This document shows positions 40,099 through 50,095 of a stretch of 64,000 bases of DNA, piece by piece (position 1 is the first letter of the stretch; the number at the start of each line of letters is the position of its first letter). The stretch lies in NCBI GenBank assembly GCA_937922925.1, contig CALAKU010000022.1, forward strand, positions 42,041 to 106,040, written 5' to 3'. The notes under the pieces were generated by a model that saw nothing but the letters and a program-made list of their open reading frames with translations, made no database searches and was not told the origin of the DNA. This DNA comes from an uncultured Arenicella sp. GTDB lineage: Bacteria; Pseudomonadota; Gammaproteobacteria; Arenicellales; Arenicellaceae. The position numbers and the translations under genes are program-made.

Positions 40099-41337
40099 AT
40101 GAAAAACCTACTTAGAAACCAAATATCAAATTTAGTGTCAGTAACACAGATCGTATTGGCGGCAGTCGTAATCACGGCTCTAAATGCCTCTTTCTCTTAT
40201 GCTCAGCAAGCAGAGCCGAGCGCGAGTAAGGCCAACTATGGAAAGGTCTACGGCGACCTGCGCTTGCGATACGAGACTGTGAGTCAAGACAATCCATTGC
40301 CCGACGCGGATGGGCTAACTCTGCGAACACAACTTGGTTATAAATCACCAGAGCTGAATGGTTTTTCTGGCGTTATCGAGGTCGAGAATTCAGTCAGTTT
40401 AGTTGACGATTTTTCTGTGCCGCCCACCGGAGATCGAGTTGGTGAGTTTTCCGTAATTGCCGACCCCGACCATACGGAACTTGATCAAGCGTTTGTCCAA
40501 TACAAGTCTGATTCACTTACCGCAAAACTGGGTCGCCAGGTTTTCACTTTGGACGGGCACCGCTTCGTTGGTCACGTTGGATGGCGACAAGATCGCCAAA
40601 CCTTTGATGGCTTAGTCGTTAATTACAAGCCATTGGACAATTTCGAAATCAATGCCTCATACATAGCTCAACGTAATCGTATTTTTGCGGAAGACGCCGA
40701 CCTTGATAGCGAAGACATGATTTTGAATTCGTCGTATCAGACGCCTTACGGTAAGTTGGTCACCTATGCGTACTTTCTAGAGGTCGATAATGGCACGTCG
40801 AATTCGCTCGATACGATTGGTGCGAGTTTCGCGGGTAAGCAAAAGCTAGGCGAGACAGCCGTCTTATACACCGCCGAATTTGCTACTCAAGAATTAAACG
40901 ACACGTTTGATAGCGACTATCTTTTTGTTGAAGCCGGCGTCAGTCAATTTGGAATCACGGCTAAGCTTGGCTATGAAACCTTGGGTTCAGATCAAGGCAA
41001 TGCCAGTTTTCAAACGCCATTAGCCACACTTCACAAGTTTAACGGCTGGGCGGATCTCTTTTTGGTCACGCCAGCTCAAGGTTTGGAAGATGTGTATCTC
41101 AGCCTGTCAGGGAAGTTGGCAGGCGGTAAATGGGTTGCGGTTTACCATGATTTTTCTTCTGACATCGTTGTGGATGGCAACTCCGACCTAGGCGATGAAA
41201 TCAATCTTCTTTATACCCGAAAATTCACTGACCAATTCTCTGGCGGCTTGAAGTATGCCGACTACTCAGCTGGCGACCAAGCATTCAATCGAGTGGATAC
41301 TGAGCGCCTATGGGTTTGGGGCGGATTCAAATTTTGA
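40099..41337 (+). CDS. Outer-membrane beta-barrel porin, alginate-export-like family
   Basis: Signal peptide ending near ..SYAQQ; alternating beta-strand pattern, YGDLRLRYETVSQDN, LGRQVFTLDGHRFVGHVGWRQDRQTFDGL; C-terminal aromatic (..WVWGGFKF). Confidence 0.8.
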   Translation: MKNLLRNQISNLVSVTQIVLAAVVITALNASFSYAQQAEPSASKANYGKVYGDLRLRYETVSQDNPLPDADGLTLRTQLGYKSPELNGFSGVIEVENSVSLVDDFSVPPTGDRVGEFSVIADPDHTELDQAFVQYKSDSLTAKLGRQVFTLDGHRFVGHVGWRQDRQTFDGLVVNYKPLDNFEINASYIAQRNRIFAEDADLDSEDMILNSSYQTPYGKLVTYAYFLEVDNGTSNSLDTIGASFAGKQKLGETAVLYTAEFATQELNDTFDSDYLFVEAGVSQFGITAKLGYETLGSDQGNASFQTPLATLHKFNGWADLFLVTPAQGLEDVYLSLSGKLAGGKWVAVYHDFSSDIVVDGNSDLGDEINLLYTRKFTDQFSGGLKYADYSAGDQAFNRVDTERLWVWGGFKF

Positions 41338-41380
41338 TAATGAGCACAGCCACAAAATTAAGCACAAGAGCGAGTTCAAT

Positions 41381-43909
41381 ATGAGTCAAATTAAGGTCGT
41401 AGTCGTTGGAAACGGGATGGTGGGCCATCATTACGTAAGCACTTTAGCGGCCAGTGATATCGATGCGCAAATCACAGTTATCGGCGGTGAGCCGCGCCCG
41501 GCTTACGATCGTGTGCATTTGTCCGAGGTCTTTGATGGCAAAGAGCCGAGCGATCTCGGCTTGGTTACGCGTGAGGAGTATGTTGCGCTTGGTGTTGATG
41601 CGCACTTCGGTGATTTCGTAGACAAGATTGATCGATCAGCGATGCAAGTCATTACCAGAGGAGGGCAGGTGTTTGACTACGACAAACTTGTCTTGGCCAC
41701 CGGCTCCTACCCGTTTGTGCCGCCCATTCCCGGGAACGATTTACCTCACTGTTTGGCGTACAGAACCATTGATGATCTCGGTGAAATCAAAGCATCCGCC
41801 CAAGGTCAAAAGGTTGGAGTCGTGGTTGGCGGTGGGCTGCTCGGTCTAGAATGTGCCAATGCCCTAAAAAATCTGGGTTTAGAAGCGCATGTTGTTGAGT
41901 TTGCACCGGGCTTAATGGGCGTGCAACTTGACGATGGTGGCAGCCAAATGTTGCGCCGGCAAATCGAAGCCCTAGACGTGAAGGTACATACAAGCAAAGC
42001 GACTCAGAAAATTCGCGAAGGCGATGAGCATCGACTGAAAATGGAATTTGCCGACGGTTCTGAATTAGAAACTGACCTCATCGTTTTTTCTGCTGGCATT
42101 CGTCCCTACGATGAATTAGCTCGTCAAGCCGATCTTAAAGTGGGCGAGCGTGGTGGCATTGTCATCGACTATCAATGCAAGACATCAGACGAAAACATTT
42201 TTGCGATCGGCGAATGCGCTGTGCAGGGCAACTTTATCTATGGACTCGTTGCGCCAGGATATCGCATGGCCGAAGCGGCCGTCTCCCAGCTTAGTAGTGA
42301 ACCTCAGAGTTTTACCGGTGCCGACATGAGTACCAAGCTCAAGCTATTGGGCGTCGAAGTTGGTTCGATTGGTGACTCTAAAGGCCAAGCCGATGGCAGC
42401 TTGGCTTTCGTTTTTAGCGACGAGCGCGACGCAGTGTATAAACGCTTGAACGTGTCGGCGGATGGCAGGCGAGTCTTGGGCGCAACCTTGGTTGGTGATA
42501 CCAGTGATTACGACACGCTCTTGCAATACTATTTAAATGAGATAGACCTTCCAGATGCGCCAGAAAATTTAGTTCTGCCTGCTCTCGATGGTCAAGCACC
42601 AACTTTGGGCGCTGATGCCTTACCGCTGAGTGCCACAATTTGCTCTTGTCATAATGTGAGTAAGGGCGATTTAGTCACGGCAATCGATGGTGGCTGCACT
42701 AGCCTAGCTGATGTCAAAGGCTGTACTCAAGCCGCGACTGGCTGCGGAGGTTGTGCCGCGCTACTAAAAAATGTGGTGGATGCCGAGCTGGCTGCACGTG
42801 GCATGGAAGTGGATACCCGACTATGTGAACACTTCAAACAATCGCGCCAAGAGCTATTTATCATTATTCAAGCAACCCAAATTCGCGATTTTAAAACCTT
42901 AGTGAATAAATATGGATGTGGTCAGGGCTGTGATGTCTGTAAGCCCGCGGTGGCATCTATCTTTGCCTCGCTGTGGAACGAGCATGTTCTAGATGCAGAT
43001 TTAGTGCCCCTGCAAGACACCAACGACACCTTTATGGCCAACATGCAAAAAGACGGCACGTATTCGGTGGTACCGCGTGTGCCAGGTGGCGAAATCTTGC
43101 CTGAGCAATTAATCGTGTTAGGTTCTGTCGCCAAAAAGTATGGTCTGTATTCAAAAATTACCGGTGGTCAACGTGTCGACTTATTTGGTGCAAAACTGAA
43201 TGACCTTCCCAATATTTGGCAGGAGTTAATCGATGCCGGTATGGAAACTGGCCACGCTTATGCCAAGTCATTGCGCACGGTTAAGTCTTGCGTGGGCAGC
43301 ACATGGTGTCGCTATGGAGTGCAAGACTCGGCCGGGCAGGCCATCGATTTAGAAAATCGCTATAAAGGTCTGCGCTCACCGCACAAATTAAAAATGGCCG
43401 TCTCGGGCTGCACGCGCGAATGCGCTGAAGCTCAAAGCAAAGACGTTGGTGTGATTGCAACCGAAAACGGCTGGAACCTCTATGTTTGTGGAAACGGCGG
43501 AATGAAACCTCGGCATGCCGATTTATTTGCTGTTGATCTCGATACCCCAACTCTGATTCGAACCATCGATCGGTTTCTTATGTTCTATGTGCGCACCGCC
43601 GATCGCCTGCAACGCACGTCTGTTTGGCTGGAAAACTTAGAAGGCGGTTTGGACTACCTAAAGGCCGTTATTTTGGAAGATTCTTTAGGCATTGCCGATG
43701 AGCTAGAGCAACAAATGCAGCATGTCGTTGACACCTACCAATGTGAGTGGCGCACCGCCATTAATGATCAGGAAAAGCTCAAACGCTTCCGCCAATTTAT
43801 TAATTCAAACAGCTCAGATCCGAACGTAGCCTTTGTTCAAGAGCGTGGTCAGCCGCGCCCGGCAACCAGTGCTGAGAAGCGCCGTCAGCAACTTAAAGCT
43901 GTGGTCTAA
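41381..43909 (+). CDS. nirB: Nitrite reductase (NAD(P)H) large subunit
   Basis: VVVVGNGMVGHHYV FAD site; BFD-like CSCHNVSKGDLV...GCTQAATGCGGC; sulfite/nitrite reductase siroheme motifs SGCTRECAEAQSKDVG. ATG 41381 preferred over the track start at 41255. Confidence 0.95.
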   Translation: MSQIKVVVVGNGMVGHHYVSTLAASDIDAQITVIGGEPRPAYDRVHLSEVFDGKEPSDLGLVTREEYVALGVDAHFGDFVDKIDRSAMQVITRGGQVFDYDKLVLATGSYPFVPPIPGNDLPHCLAYRTIDDLGEIKASAQGQKVGVVVGGGLLGLECANALKNLGLEAHVVEFAPGLMGVQLDDGGSQMLRRQIEALDVKVHTSKATQKIREGDEHRLKMEFADGSELETDLIVFSAGIRPYDELARQADLKVGERGGIVIDYQCKTSDENIFAIGECAVQGNFIYGLVAPGYRMAEAAVSQLSSEPQSFTGADMSTKLKLLGVEVGSIGDSKGQADGSLAFVFSDERDAVYKRLNVSADGRRVLGATLVGDTSDYDTLLQYYLNEIDLPDAPENLVLPALDGQAPTLGADALPLSATICSCHNVSKGDLVTAIDGGCTSLADVKGCTQAATGCGGCAALLKNVVDAELAARGMEVDTRLCEHFKQSRQELFIIIQATQIRDFKTLVNKYGCGQGCDVCKPAVASIFASLWNEHVLDADLVPLQDTNDTFMANMQKDGTYSVVPRVPGGEILPEQLIVLGSVAKKYGLYSKITGGQRVDLFGAKLNDLPNIWQELIDAGMETGHAYAKSLRTVKSCVGSTWCRYGVQDSAGQAIDLENRYKGLRSPHKLKMAVSGCTRECAEAQSKDVGVIATENGWNLYVCGNGGMKPRHADLFAVDLDTPTLIRTIDRFLMFYVRTADRLQRTSVWLENLEGGLDYLKAVILEDSLGIADELEQQMQHVVDTYQCEWRTAINDQEKLKRFRQFINSNSSDPNVAFVQERGQPRPATSAEKRRQQLKAVV

Positions 43910-43912
43910 GCC

Positions 43913-44230
43913 ATGACCATTTTATGTAAACGGAGTGACTTGATCGCCAATAGCGGTGTCTGTGCATTACACAACAACGAACAAGTGGCCATCTTCTATT
44001 TGCCAGACACTGAACAAAAAGTATTTGCCGTTTCAAATTGGGATCCCATCGGTGAAGCCAATGTGATCTCACGCGGCATAGTCGGCAGCGTTGAAGATCG
44101 CTTAGTGGTTGCGTCGCCCTTGTATAAGCAACACTTTTGCCTGATTACTGGTGAATGTTTAGAGCAGTCTGCTCAGTTGACGGTTTATCCGGTGGCGCTA
44201 GACGGTGAGCACCTTGTGCTCGCCGCGTAA
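43913..44230 (+). CDS. nirD: Nitrite reductase small subunit
   Basis: Rieske-like fold protein of NirD size and position (NSGVCALHNNEQVAIFYLP, GSVEDRLVVASPLYKQHFCLITGECLE). Confidence 0.93.
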   Translation: MTILCKRSDLIANSGVCALHNNEQVAIFYLPDTEQKVFAVSNWDPIGEANVISRGIVGSVEDRLVVASPLYKQHFCLITGECLEQSAQLTVYPVALDGEHLVLAA

Positions 44231-44259
44231 TCTGCGAATGCGTTTGGGCCGTTAGTTTT

Positions 44260-46935
44260 ATGTCAAACAATACGGTATCAACGACTTGCCCATACTGCGG
44301 TGTCGGCTGCGGCCTTGTCGTGACAAAAAAAGCGGCGTCTAAAAACCAACAACAAAGCTTCAGTGTTCAGGCAGATGCCAATCATCCAGCAAACCTTGGT
44401 CGCTTTTGCAGTAAAGGAGCGGCGCTGGCCGAAACCTTGGAGGCAAAACACGAACCACCGCGATTAGACTCGCCAATGATTAATGGCAAAGTGAGTTCTT
44501 GGCAACACGCGACCCACGAAATTGCCTCGCGAATTAATTCGCTTAGCGAAAATTATGGTGCCGACTCCATCGCGTTTTATCTCTCTGGGCAACTTCTTAC
44601 CGAAGACTACTATGTTGCCAATAAATTTATGAAGGGCTTTATTGGCTCGGCGAATGTTGATACGAATTCGCGCCTTTGTATGTCGTCTGCGGTGGCCGCG
44701 TATAAGCGAGCCTTTGGTTCAGACACTGTGCCATGCGACTATCAAGATATAGATGCCTGTGACTTGATCGTTTTGATTGGCTCAAACGCTGCGTGGACCC
44801 ATCCAGTGTTGTATCAACGCATAATGGCTGCCAAGCAGCGACGGCCCGATTTAAAAATTGTTGTTATCGATCCGCGTGAAACGCCAACAGCGCAAAGCGC
44901 CGATTTGCATCTTAAGATTACTCCCAGCAGCGATGCATTTATCTTCCAAGGCTTATTGCGTTTCTTGATTGAGAAAGATGCGATCGATCAAAATTACATC
45001 GACGCATCAACCGAACACTTTGAGAGCGCTAAAGCCGCCTGCTATGAGCTAAGCCAAGACCAGGTAGTTAAGGCCAGCGGGGTCAGCGCTGAATCGCTCA
45101 GTACTTTTTATAGATGGTTTGCCACTACCAAAAAAACCATCAGTTTTTACTCGCAAGGCATCAATCAATCCGCCAGCGGCACAGACAAAGCCAACGCGAT
45201 TATCAATTGCCATCTTGCCACCGCAAAACTCGGTTTTGCCGGCGCCGGGCCGTTTTCTATCACCGGGCAACCCAACGCCATGGGCGGTCGCGAAGTAGGC
45301 GGTTTGGCCAATATGTTGGCCGCGCATATGGATTTTAACGAGCAAGATTGCGATCGCGTACAACGCTTTTGGCGATCGCCAGTGATCGCGCGGCAGCCCG
45401 GTTTAAAAGCGGTAGACTTGTTTCAAGCGATGCATCGCGGCGAGATTAAGTTTGTGTGGATTATGGCAACCAACCCGGCCGTGAGCTTGCCTGACTCTAA
45501 CTTTGTTCGAGAAGCTTTGGCCAAGTGCGAAACGGTTGTGGTATCCGACGTGACGCATACTGATACCACTGCTTTCGCAGACATTGTTCTGCCAGCTCTG
45601 GCCTGGGGCGAAAAAGACGGCACGGTGACCAATTCCGAACGCTGCATCTCAAGACAGCGAGCCTTTAAGTCTGGCCCAGAGCTGGCGCGTGCTGACTGGC
45701 AAGCCATTGCCGAGGTCGCCTGCCAGTTAGGGTTCAAAGAAAGCTTTGACTATAAAAACTCTCGCGAGGTGTTTATCGAACACGCAGCGCTATCCGATTT
45801 CGAAAATGAGGGCCAACGGGATTTTGATATTGGCGTGCTCGCACAATTAAGTCTTGGGGATTATGAGGCTCTTAAACCCAGCCAATGGCCTTTGCCAAAA
45901 ACACCAAGCTCTGATCGATTATTCTCCGATGGGCGCTTTTATACGACGAGTAAGAAGGCTCAATTTGTACCGATAAAAGCCGAGTTGGCGATAGCGCTGA
46001 ACGAAATTAAGTCTGCTCAGCAAAAATCTAAGTGCGAATACATTTTGAATAGTGGTCGCGTTCGCGATCAATGGCACACCATGAGTCGCACCGGTTTTGC
46101 GCCCGCCTTGACCCTGCATGCGGCAATGCCTGAGGTGACTATTCATCCAAGCGATGCTAAGGCTGAGGGCTTACGAGACCGCCAAATTATTTGCGTAAGC
46201 AATGAGTTTGGTAGTGTCATGGCTCAAGTCAAACAAAGCGCAGAAGTAAGTGTTGGCGAATTATTTCTTCCAATGCATTGGTCAAACCAATTTTCTAAAC
46301 AAGGCCTGGTCAATGCTTTGACGCCGCAGCGTGTTGATCCAATCTCTGGTCAACCGGAATTGAAAGCCTCGAAAGTTACCTTAAGACCTCTCAAGAAACT
46401 CACCTGGTTGCGACTAATAAGTAATGCCAAGCTCGAAAGTAAGCCGTCTTTTATGGTTTGGAATACGCATTACGTCGGGCAGGCATGGGTCACCACGATC
46501 GGTATAGAAAAGCGTACGCCTCCTCACACCGTTAATCATTCGTACATCGACGCTTTGTTTGCTGACGAGCTTGATCTTAAACCGGGCCAATCTTTTTATA
46601 ACCCACTAAAGTCGGTGGGTATTGAAATACTGGTGACTGATGAGGGCCTGTTTGGGATTCTGGCTAAAAGCGACGAGAGTGATGCCTTGCCTAGCGAGTT
46701 ATGGCTTAAAAGTTCGTTTGAATCAACGGATTGGTCGAGAGCGATTCGTGGAGAGCAAGAAGAATATGATGAGCTCGTTTGTGCTTGTTTTTCAACCACT
46801 AAGAATCAGCTTCGCCAACTCGTGAGCAATGGAATGAATACATTAGAAGCTTTATCCGCCAATGCCGGTTGCGGATCGAAATGTGGGAGTTGTCGGCCGG
46901 AGTTAACGCAGTTAATAAACGCACATACACAATAA
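44260..46935 (+). CDS. nasA: Assimilatory nitrate reductase catalytic subunit with C-terminal BFD-like [2Fe-2S] domain
   Basis: N-terminal CPYCGVGCGL...GRFCSKGAAL 4Fe-4S site; molybdopterin oxidoreductase motifs; C-terminal CACFSTTKNQLRQLV...AGCGSKCGSCRPEL. Confidence 0.94.
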   Translation: MSNNTVSTTCPYCGVGCGLVVTKKAASKNQQQSFSVQADANHPANLGRFCSKGAALAETLEAKHEPPRLDSPMINGKVSSWQHATHEIASRINSLSENYGADSIAFYLSGQLLTEDYYVANKFMKGFIGSANVDTNSRLCMSSAVAAYKRAFGSDTVPCDYQDIDACDLIVLIGSNAAWTHPVLYQRIMAAKQRRPDLKIVVIDPRETPTAQSADLHLKITPSSDAFIFQGLLRFLIEKDAIDQNYIDASTEHFESAKAACYELSQDQVVKASGVSAESLSTFYRWFATTKKTISFYSQGINQSASGTDKANAIINCHLATAKLGFAGAGPFSITGQPNAMGGREVGGLANMLAAHMDFNEQDCDRVQRFWRSPVIARQPGLKAVDLFQAMHRGEIKFVWIMATNPAVSLPDSNFVREALAKCETVVVSDVTHTDTTAFADIVLPALAWGEKDGTVTNSERCISRQRAFKSGPELARADWQAIAEVACQLGFKESFDYKNSREVFIEHAALSDFENEGQRDFDIGVLAQLSLGDYEALKPSQWPLPKTPSSDRLFSDGRFYTTSKKAQFVPIKAELAIALNEIKSAQQKSKCEYILNSGRVRDQWHTMSRTGFAPALTLHAAMPEVTIHPSDAKAEGLRDRQIICVSNEFGSVMAQVKQSAEVSVGELFLPMHWSNQFSKQGLVNALTPQRVDPISGQPELKASKVTLRPLKKLTWLRLISNAKLESKPSFMVWNTHYVGQAWVTTIGIEKRTPPHTVNHSYIDALFADELDLKPGQSFYNPLKSVGIEILVTDEGLFGILAKSDESDALPSELWLKSSFESTDWSRAIRGEQEEYDELVCACFSTTKNQLRQLVSNGMNTLEALSANAGCGSKCGSCRPELTQLINAHTQ

Positions 46936-47034
46936 GGTCTTTTATACGCTGAATTTGGGGTAGTCGGGCGGGAAGACAGACTGTTCCAACCTACGTGCTA
47001 GTCTACCAATGCCTAATCTAATTATTCTTTTGTT

Positions 47035-47790
47035 TTGACGACTGAGACATTATTTAATGACAAATCGGATTTGTACGCGATATCTAGGCCACGATATCCC
47101 GTGCAGATTTATGAATTTTTAAAAGAGATAAGCAAACATACTGGTATGGCTTGGGATTGTGCCTGCGGCAACGGCCAAGTTGCTCAAGATTTGGTTAATG
47201 TGTTCAGTCAAGTGATCGCCACGGACGTTAGCGAGGAGCAAGTAAAGCACGCGACTCAGCATGAGCGAATTAATTATATAGTAAGCCCAGCCGAGCACAC
47301 CAGCTTTGATGACGAGATTTTTGATTGTGTTTGCGTGGCTCAAGCTTTGCATTGGTTTGACCATGAACATTATTGGGCAGAGCTTGATCGAGTGTTGAAG
47401 CCGGGCGGTGTTTTTGCCTACTGGGGTTACAATTTTCCCAGTGTTAGTGATGAGGTGAATGCCGAGCTAGATACTTATTTATACCCAGTCATTAATGATT
47501 ATTGGGCCACGGAAAATCAACTTTTGTGGGATCAGTACCAAAATATCGATGCGCCGTATGCGCCCATCGAAACGCCGCGTATTGATTTAGTCTTCGACTG
47601 TAATTTACCGCAATTTATAAACTATCTTCATACGTGGTCGGCTGTAAGGCGCTGCATGGATGTGCAAGGTGATGCGTTTTTTGTGGAGCTTGCGAATCGC
47701 TTAGCTCGCCATTGGCCTATAGAGCAAGTGAAAAAAGTGGATTTAGGATTGTGTTTTTTTGCCCGCAGGAAGCCGCTAAGCAAAAGTTAG
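47035..47790 (+). CDS. Class I SAM-dependent methyltransferase
   Basis: AWDCACGNGQVAQDL motif I; IATDVSEEQVKHA; HWFDHEHYWAELDRVLKPGGVFAYWGY. TTG start is uncertain. Confidence 0.85.
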   Translation: MTTETLFNDKSDLYAISRPRYPVQIYEFLKEISKHTGMAWDCACGNGQVAQDLVNVFSQVIATDVSEEQVKHATQHERINYIVSPAEHTSFDDEIFDCVCVAQALHWFDHEHYWAELDRVLKPGGVFAYWGYNFPSVSDEVNAELDTYLYPVINDYWATENQLLWDQYQNIDAPYAPIETPRIDLVFDCNLPQFINYLHTWSAVRRCMDVQGDAFFVELANRLARHWPIEQVKKVDLGLCFFARRKPLSKS

Positions 47791-47822
47791 GCGGGCGCTT
47801 TTAAATTTTCCATTGAGTGTGT

Positions 47823-49955
47823 TTATCGTGCGTCGTGAATCAATCGCAGCAGGTTGGCGGTTGCGCGCGCGTCGTTAAGAGCGCGATGATGGCCATTGAG
47901 GTCGATATCAAAATGCTCGCTCAGTGCTCCGAGGCTATACGACTTTAACCCCGGAAAAGCCTTGCGCGCCATTCTCACAGTACAGCACTTGGGGCGCTTA
48001 AAACGTCGGCCAATATTCTCGTAAGCGGCTTGAATGAATCCATAGTCAAAGCCCACATTGTGCGCAACAAAGATACTGCCATTAAGCTCTTTATCTAAGT
48101 CATCGGCGACTTCCGCAAAGCTAGGTGCGTCGGCCACCATCGAGTTATCAATGCCGGTTAATTGTGTGATGTGTCGTGGAATAGGGCGGCCTGGGTTAAG
48201 CAACGTACTCCATTCGCGTATCACTTCTTGGTTGCGTAATGTTACCACCGCGATTTCAGTAATGGCATTGCCGCCGCGGCGCCCGCCGGTAGTTTCGATA
48301 TCGACGACGCTATAACTTTGCTCTGGGTTTACGGCCCATTCGAGCTGAGTGATTTGAGCCGAGATATCGGCGTTACGTAGCCTTTGCAAGGCCACTAACT
48401 GGTTTGGCCTTAATTGATCTCCCGGCGCCTTCACTTCTTCAAAACGAAACTCGTTTTGTTCGATCACCAGCAAATCAGGGTAGCCGTCTTTAGCGTAACG
48501 ATATTGTTTGGCCATCTCGCGAACCACTGAAGCCAGTTGCGGCGCATTCGTGCATTGCAGTGCTTGATTTATGGCGTCTAGCATTCCCGCCCGCCAGCGA
48601 AAGACCCCATTGCTCTGCCCATAGAATTGAGCGGCGCGTCGAGCGAGTTGCTTGTTTAGATGTCTTGGATCTGAAAAAGCAGCAAGCTCTCTTTCGATTT
48701 CGTCTCGATGCTTAGAGTAAAAATCGCCGTCACGCAGCCGTATGGGCAAACGATCAAATTCACTGTGTTGTGAGCGCGAGTCGCCCCACAAAATTGGCCA
48801 CAGGCTTAAACCGAACAACACGCGCCAAAACTGGTTTTCCGTGAAAAATGCCTCCAAGCCAAATTGCCGATAATGTTCGAGCAAGCCTTGCTCTGCATTA
48901 TTGATAAAAACCTCGTCTAAGCTAACGACTCGATCATTTTGACGCATTATGTCGGTGTAAACCGAGGTACGCTTTCCTATGAATTTTCGTTGATAAAAGT
49001 CGGCAACAAATATTTGTGCAGTTGGTTCCAATGTTTGGTTTTGCAGGTGTTCCAATTCCTGCTGTAGATCCGCTTTATGGCCATATTTGTATTGCTGGCG
49101 TATTCGAAGTTCCAGAGCTTTAGGGTGCCCGCTTTGCCGCCAAAGATTGATCGCGGTTTGAGAATCAACCTTTGCATTTTCGCCGAGTGCCAATTGCTTT
49201 TCGCCGAGCTTTAGCAAGGCTTGATCGCGACATTCTAAGGCAGCTACGCCCACAGCTTGGTGTGCCAGAGTTGTTTGGATCAGCCCAGGTAAATGGTGAA
49301 TATCTGTTTGTTTAAGCTCACGCAACACGCAATGCAATTCAAAGCAAGATTGCGCTTGCTCGTACGATTCAAAACGGGGTTTAACTAGGCTTGATTGCTG
49401 AGTCTTTAAGACGCCGAGATCGCGCATCACAAATTTTTGGAATTGATTATTCAAATTACCAAAAAACAAAAAGAACAAATAATCGACTACTCGCTTCTGA
49501 CGCCGCGCGACGAATGTGTGGGCAAGCGCTTGGCCGTGCTCAAATTTTACATGGGTCTTTGCTAGGGCCAGTAACTCGCCCTTATTCATGGTGCTTAAAC
49601 TGCCAATGCCTCGCTGTATAAGTAATTCACTTAATTGAGCTTTGCTTAAGGTTTCTATCAAATTTGGCCAGTCTCGTGGCAACGGTCGGCTCAATAGCTT
49701 TATATCAATGCACGCCTGTAAGGCTTCTTGTGGGGCCTTGATTTCCTCGTAATTGAGGCTGCTCTGTTGTAGTAATAACGGCTTGCGCGCCAAACATCGA
49801 ACTAATAAACACTGAGCATTTTCAGCTAAGGAATCAAAGGCGTCTAAGTAGCTTGCGGTGGCCACGTCAATTAAGTGAGCATTATGATTACGAACATGCG
49901 CGAAAAGTTCTTTGGCATGGTGGAGATAATATTTTTTTGGGAGTTCGGCAAGCAT
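47823..49955 (-). CDS. FAN1-like VRR-NUC nuclease fused to C-terminal DEDDh (DnaQ-like) 3'-5' exonuclease
   Basis: N-terminal bacterial FAN1-like region (YYLHHAKELFAHV...LLVRCLARKPLLLQQSSLNYEEI); VRR-NUC active site DGYPDLLVIEQNEFRFEEVKAPGDQLRPNQ; C-terminal exonuclease YSVVDIETTGG...AHNVGFDYGFI...HRALNDARATANL. Confidence 0.88.
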   Translation of the reverse strand: MLAELPKKYYLHHAKELFAHVRNHNAHLIDVATASYLDAFDSLAENAQCLLVRCLARKPLLLQQSSLNYEEIKAPQEALQACIDIKLLSRPLPRDWPNLIETLSKAQLSELLIQRGIGSLSTMNKGELLALAKTHVKFEHGQALAHTFVARRQKRVVDYLFFLFFGNLNNQFQKFVMRDLGVLKTQQSSLVKPRFESYEQAQSCFELHCVLRELKQTDIHHLPGLIQTTLAHQAVGVAALECRDQALLKLGEKQLALGENAKVDSQTAINLWRQSGHPKALELRIRQQYKYGHKADLQQELEHLQNQTLEPTAQIFVADFYQRKFIGKRTSVYTDIMRQNDRVVSLDEVFINNAEQGLLEHYRQFGLEAFFTENQFWRVLFGLSLWPILWGDSRSQHSEFDRLPIRLRDGDFYSKHRDEIERELAAFSDPRHLNKQLARRAAQFYGQSNGVFRWRAGMLDAINQALQCTNAPQLASVVREMAKQYRYAKDGYPDLLVIEQNEFRFEEVKAPGDQLRPNQLVALQRLRNADISAQITQLEWAVNPEQSYSVVDIETTGGRRGGNAITEIAVVTLRNQEVIREWSTLLNPGRPIPRHITQLTGIDNSMVADAPSFAEVADDLDKELNGSIFVAHNVGFDYGFIQAAYENIGRRFKRPKCCTVRMARKAFPGLKSYSLGALSEHFDIDLNGHHRALNDARATANLLRLIHDAR

Positions 49956-50095
49956 TGCTAAATACTATAAATATATACAGTTGTTGGCAAGCGCAGACGA
50001 GACTGTTCGGCGAGCGCCTGATGCCGATGCTACAATCTTGATTTCTTACTGCCGACATCTGCCATCTGCCGATTCCCTCTAGTTCAATAAAAACA

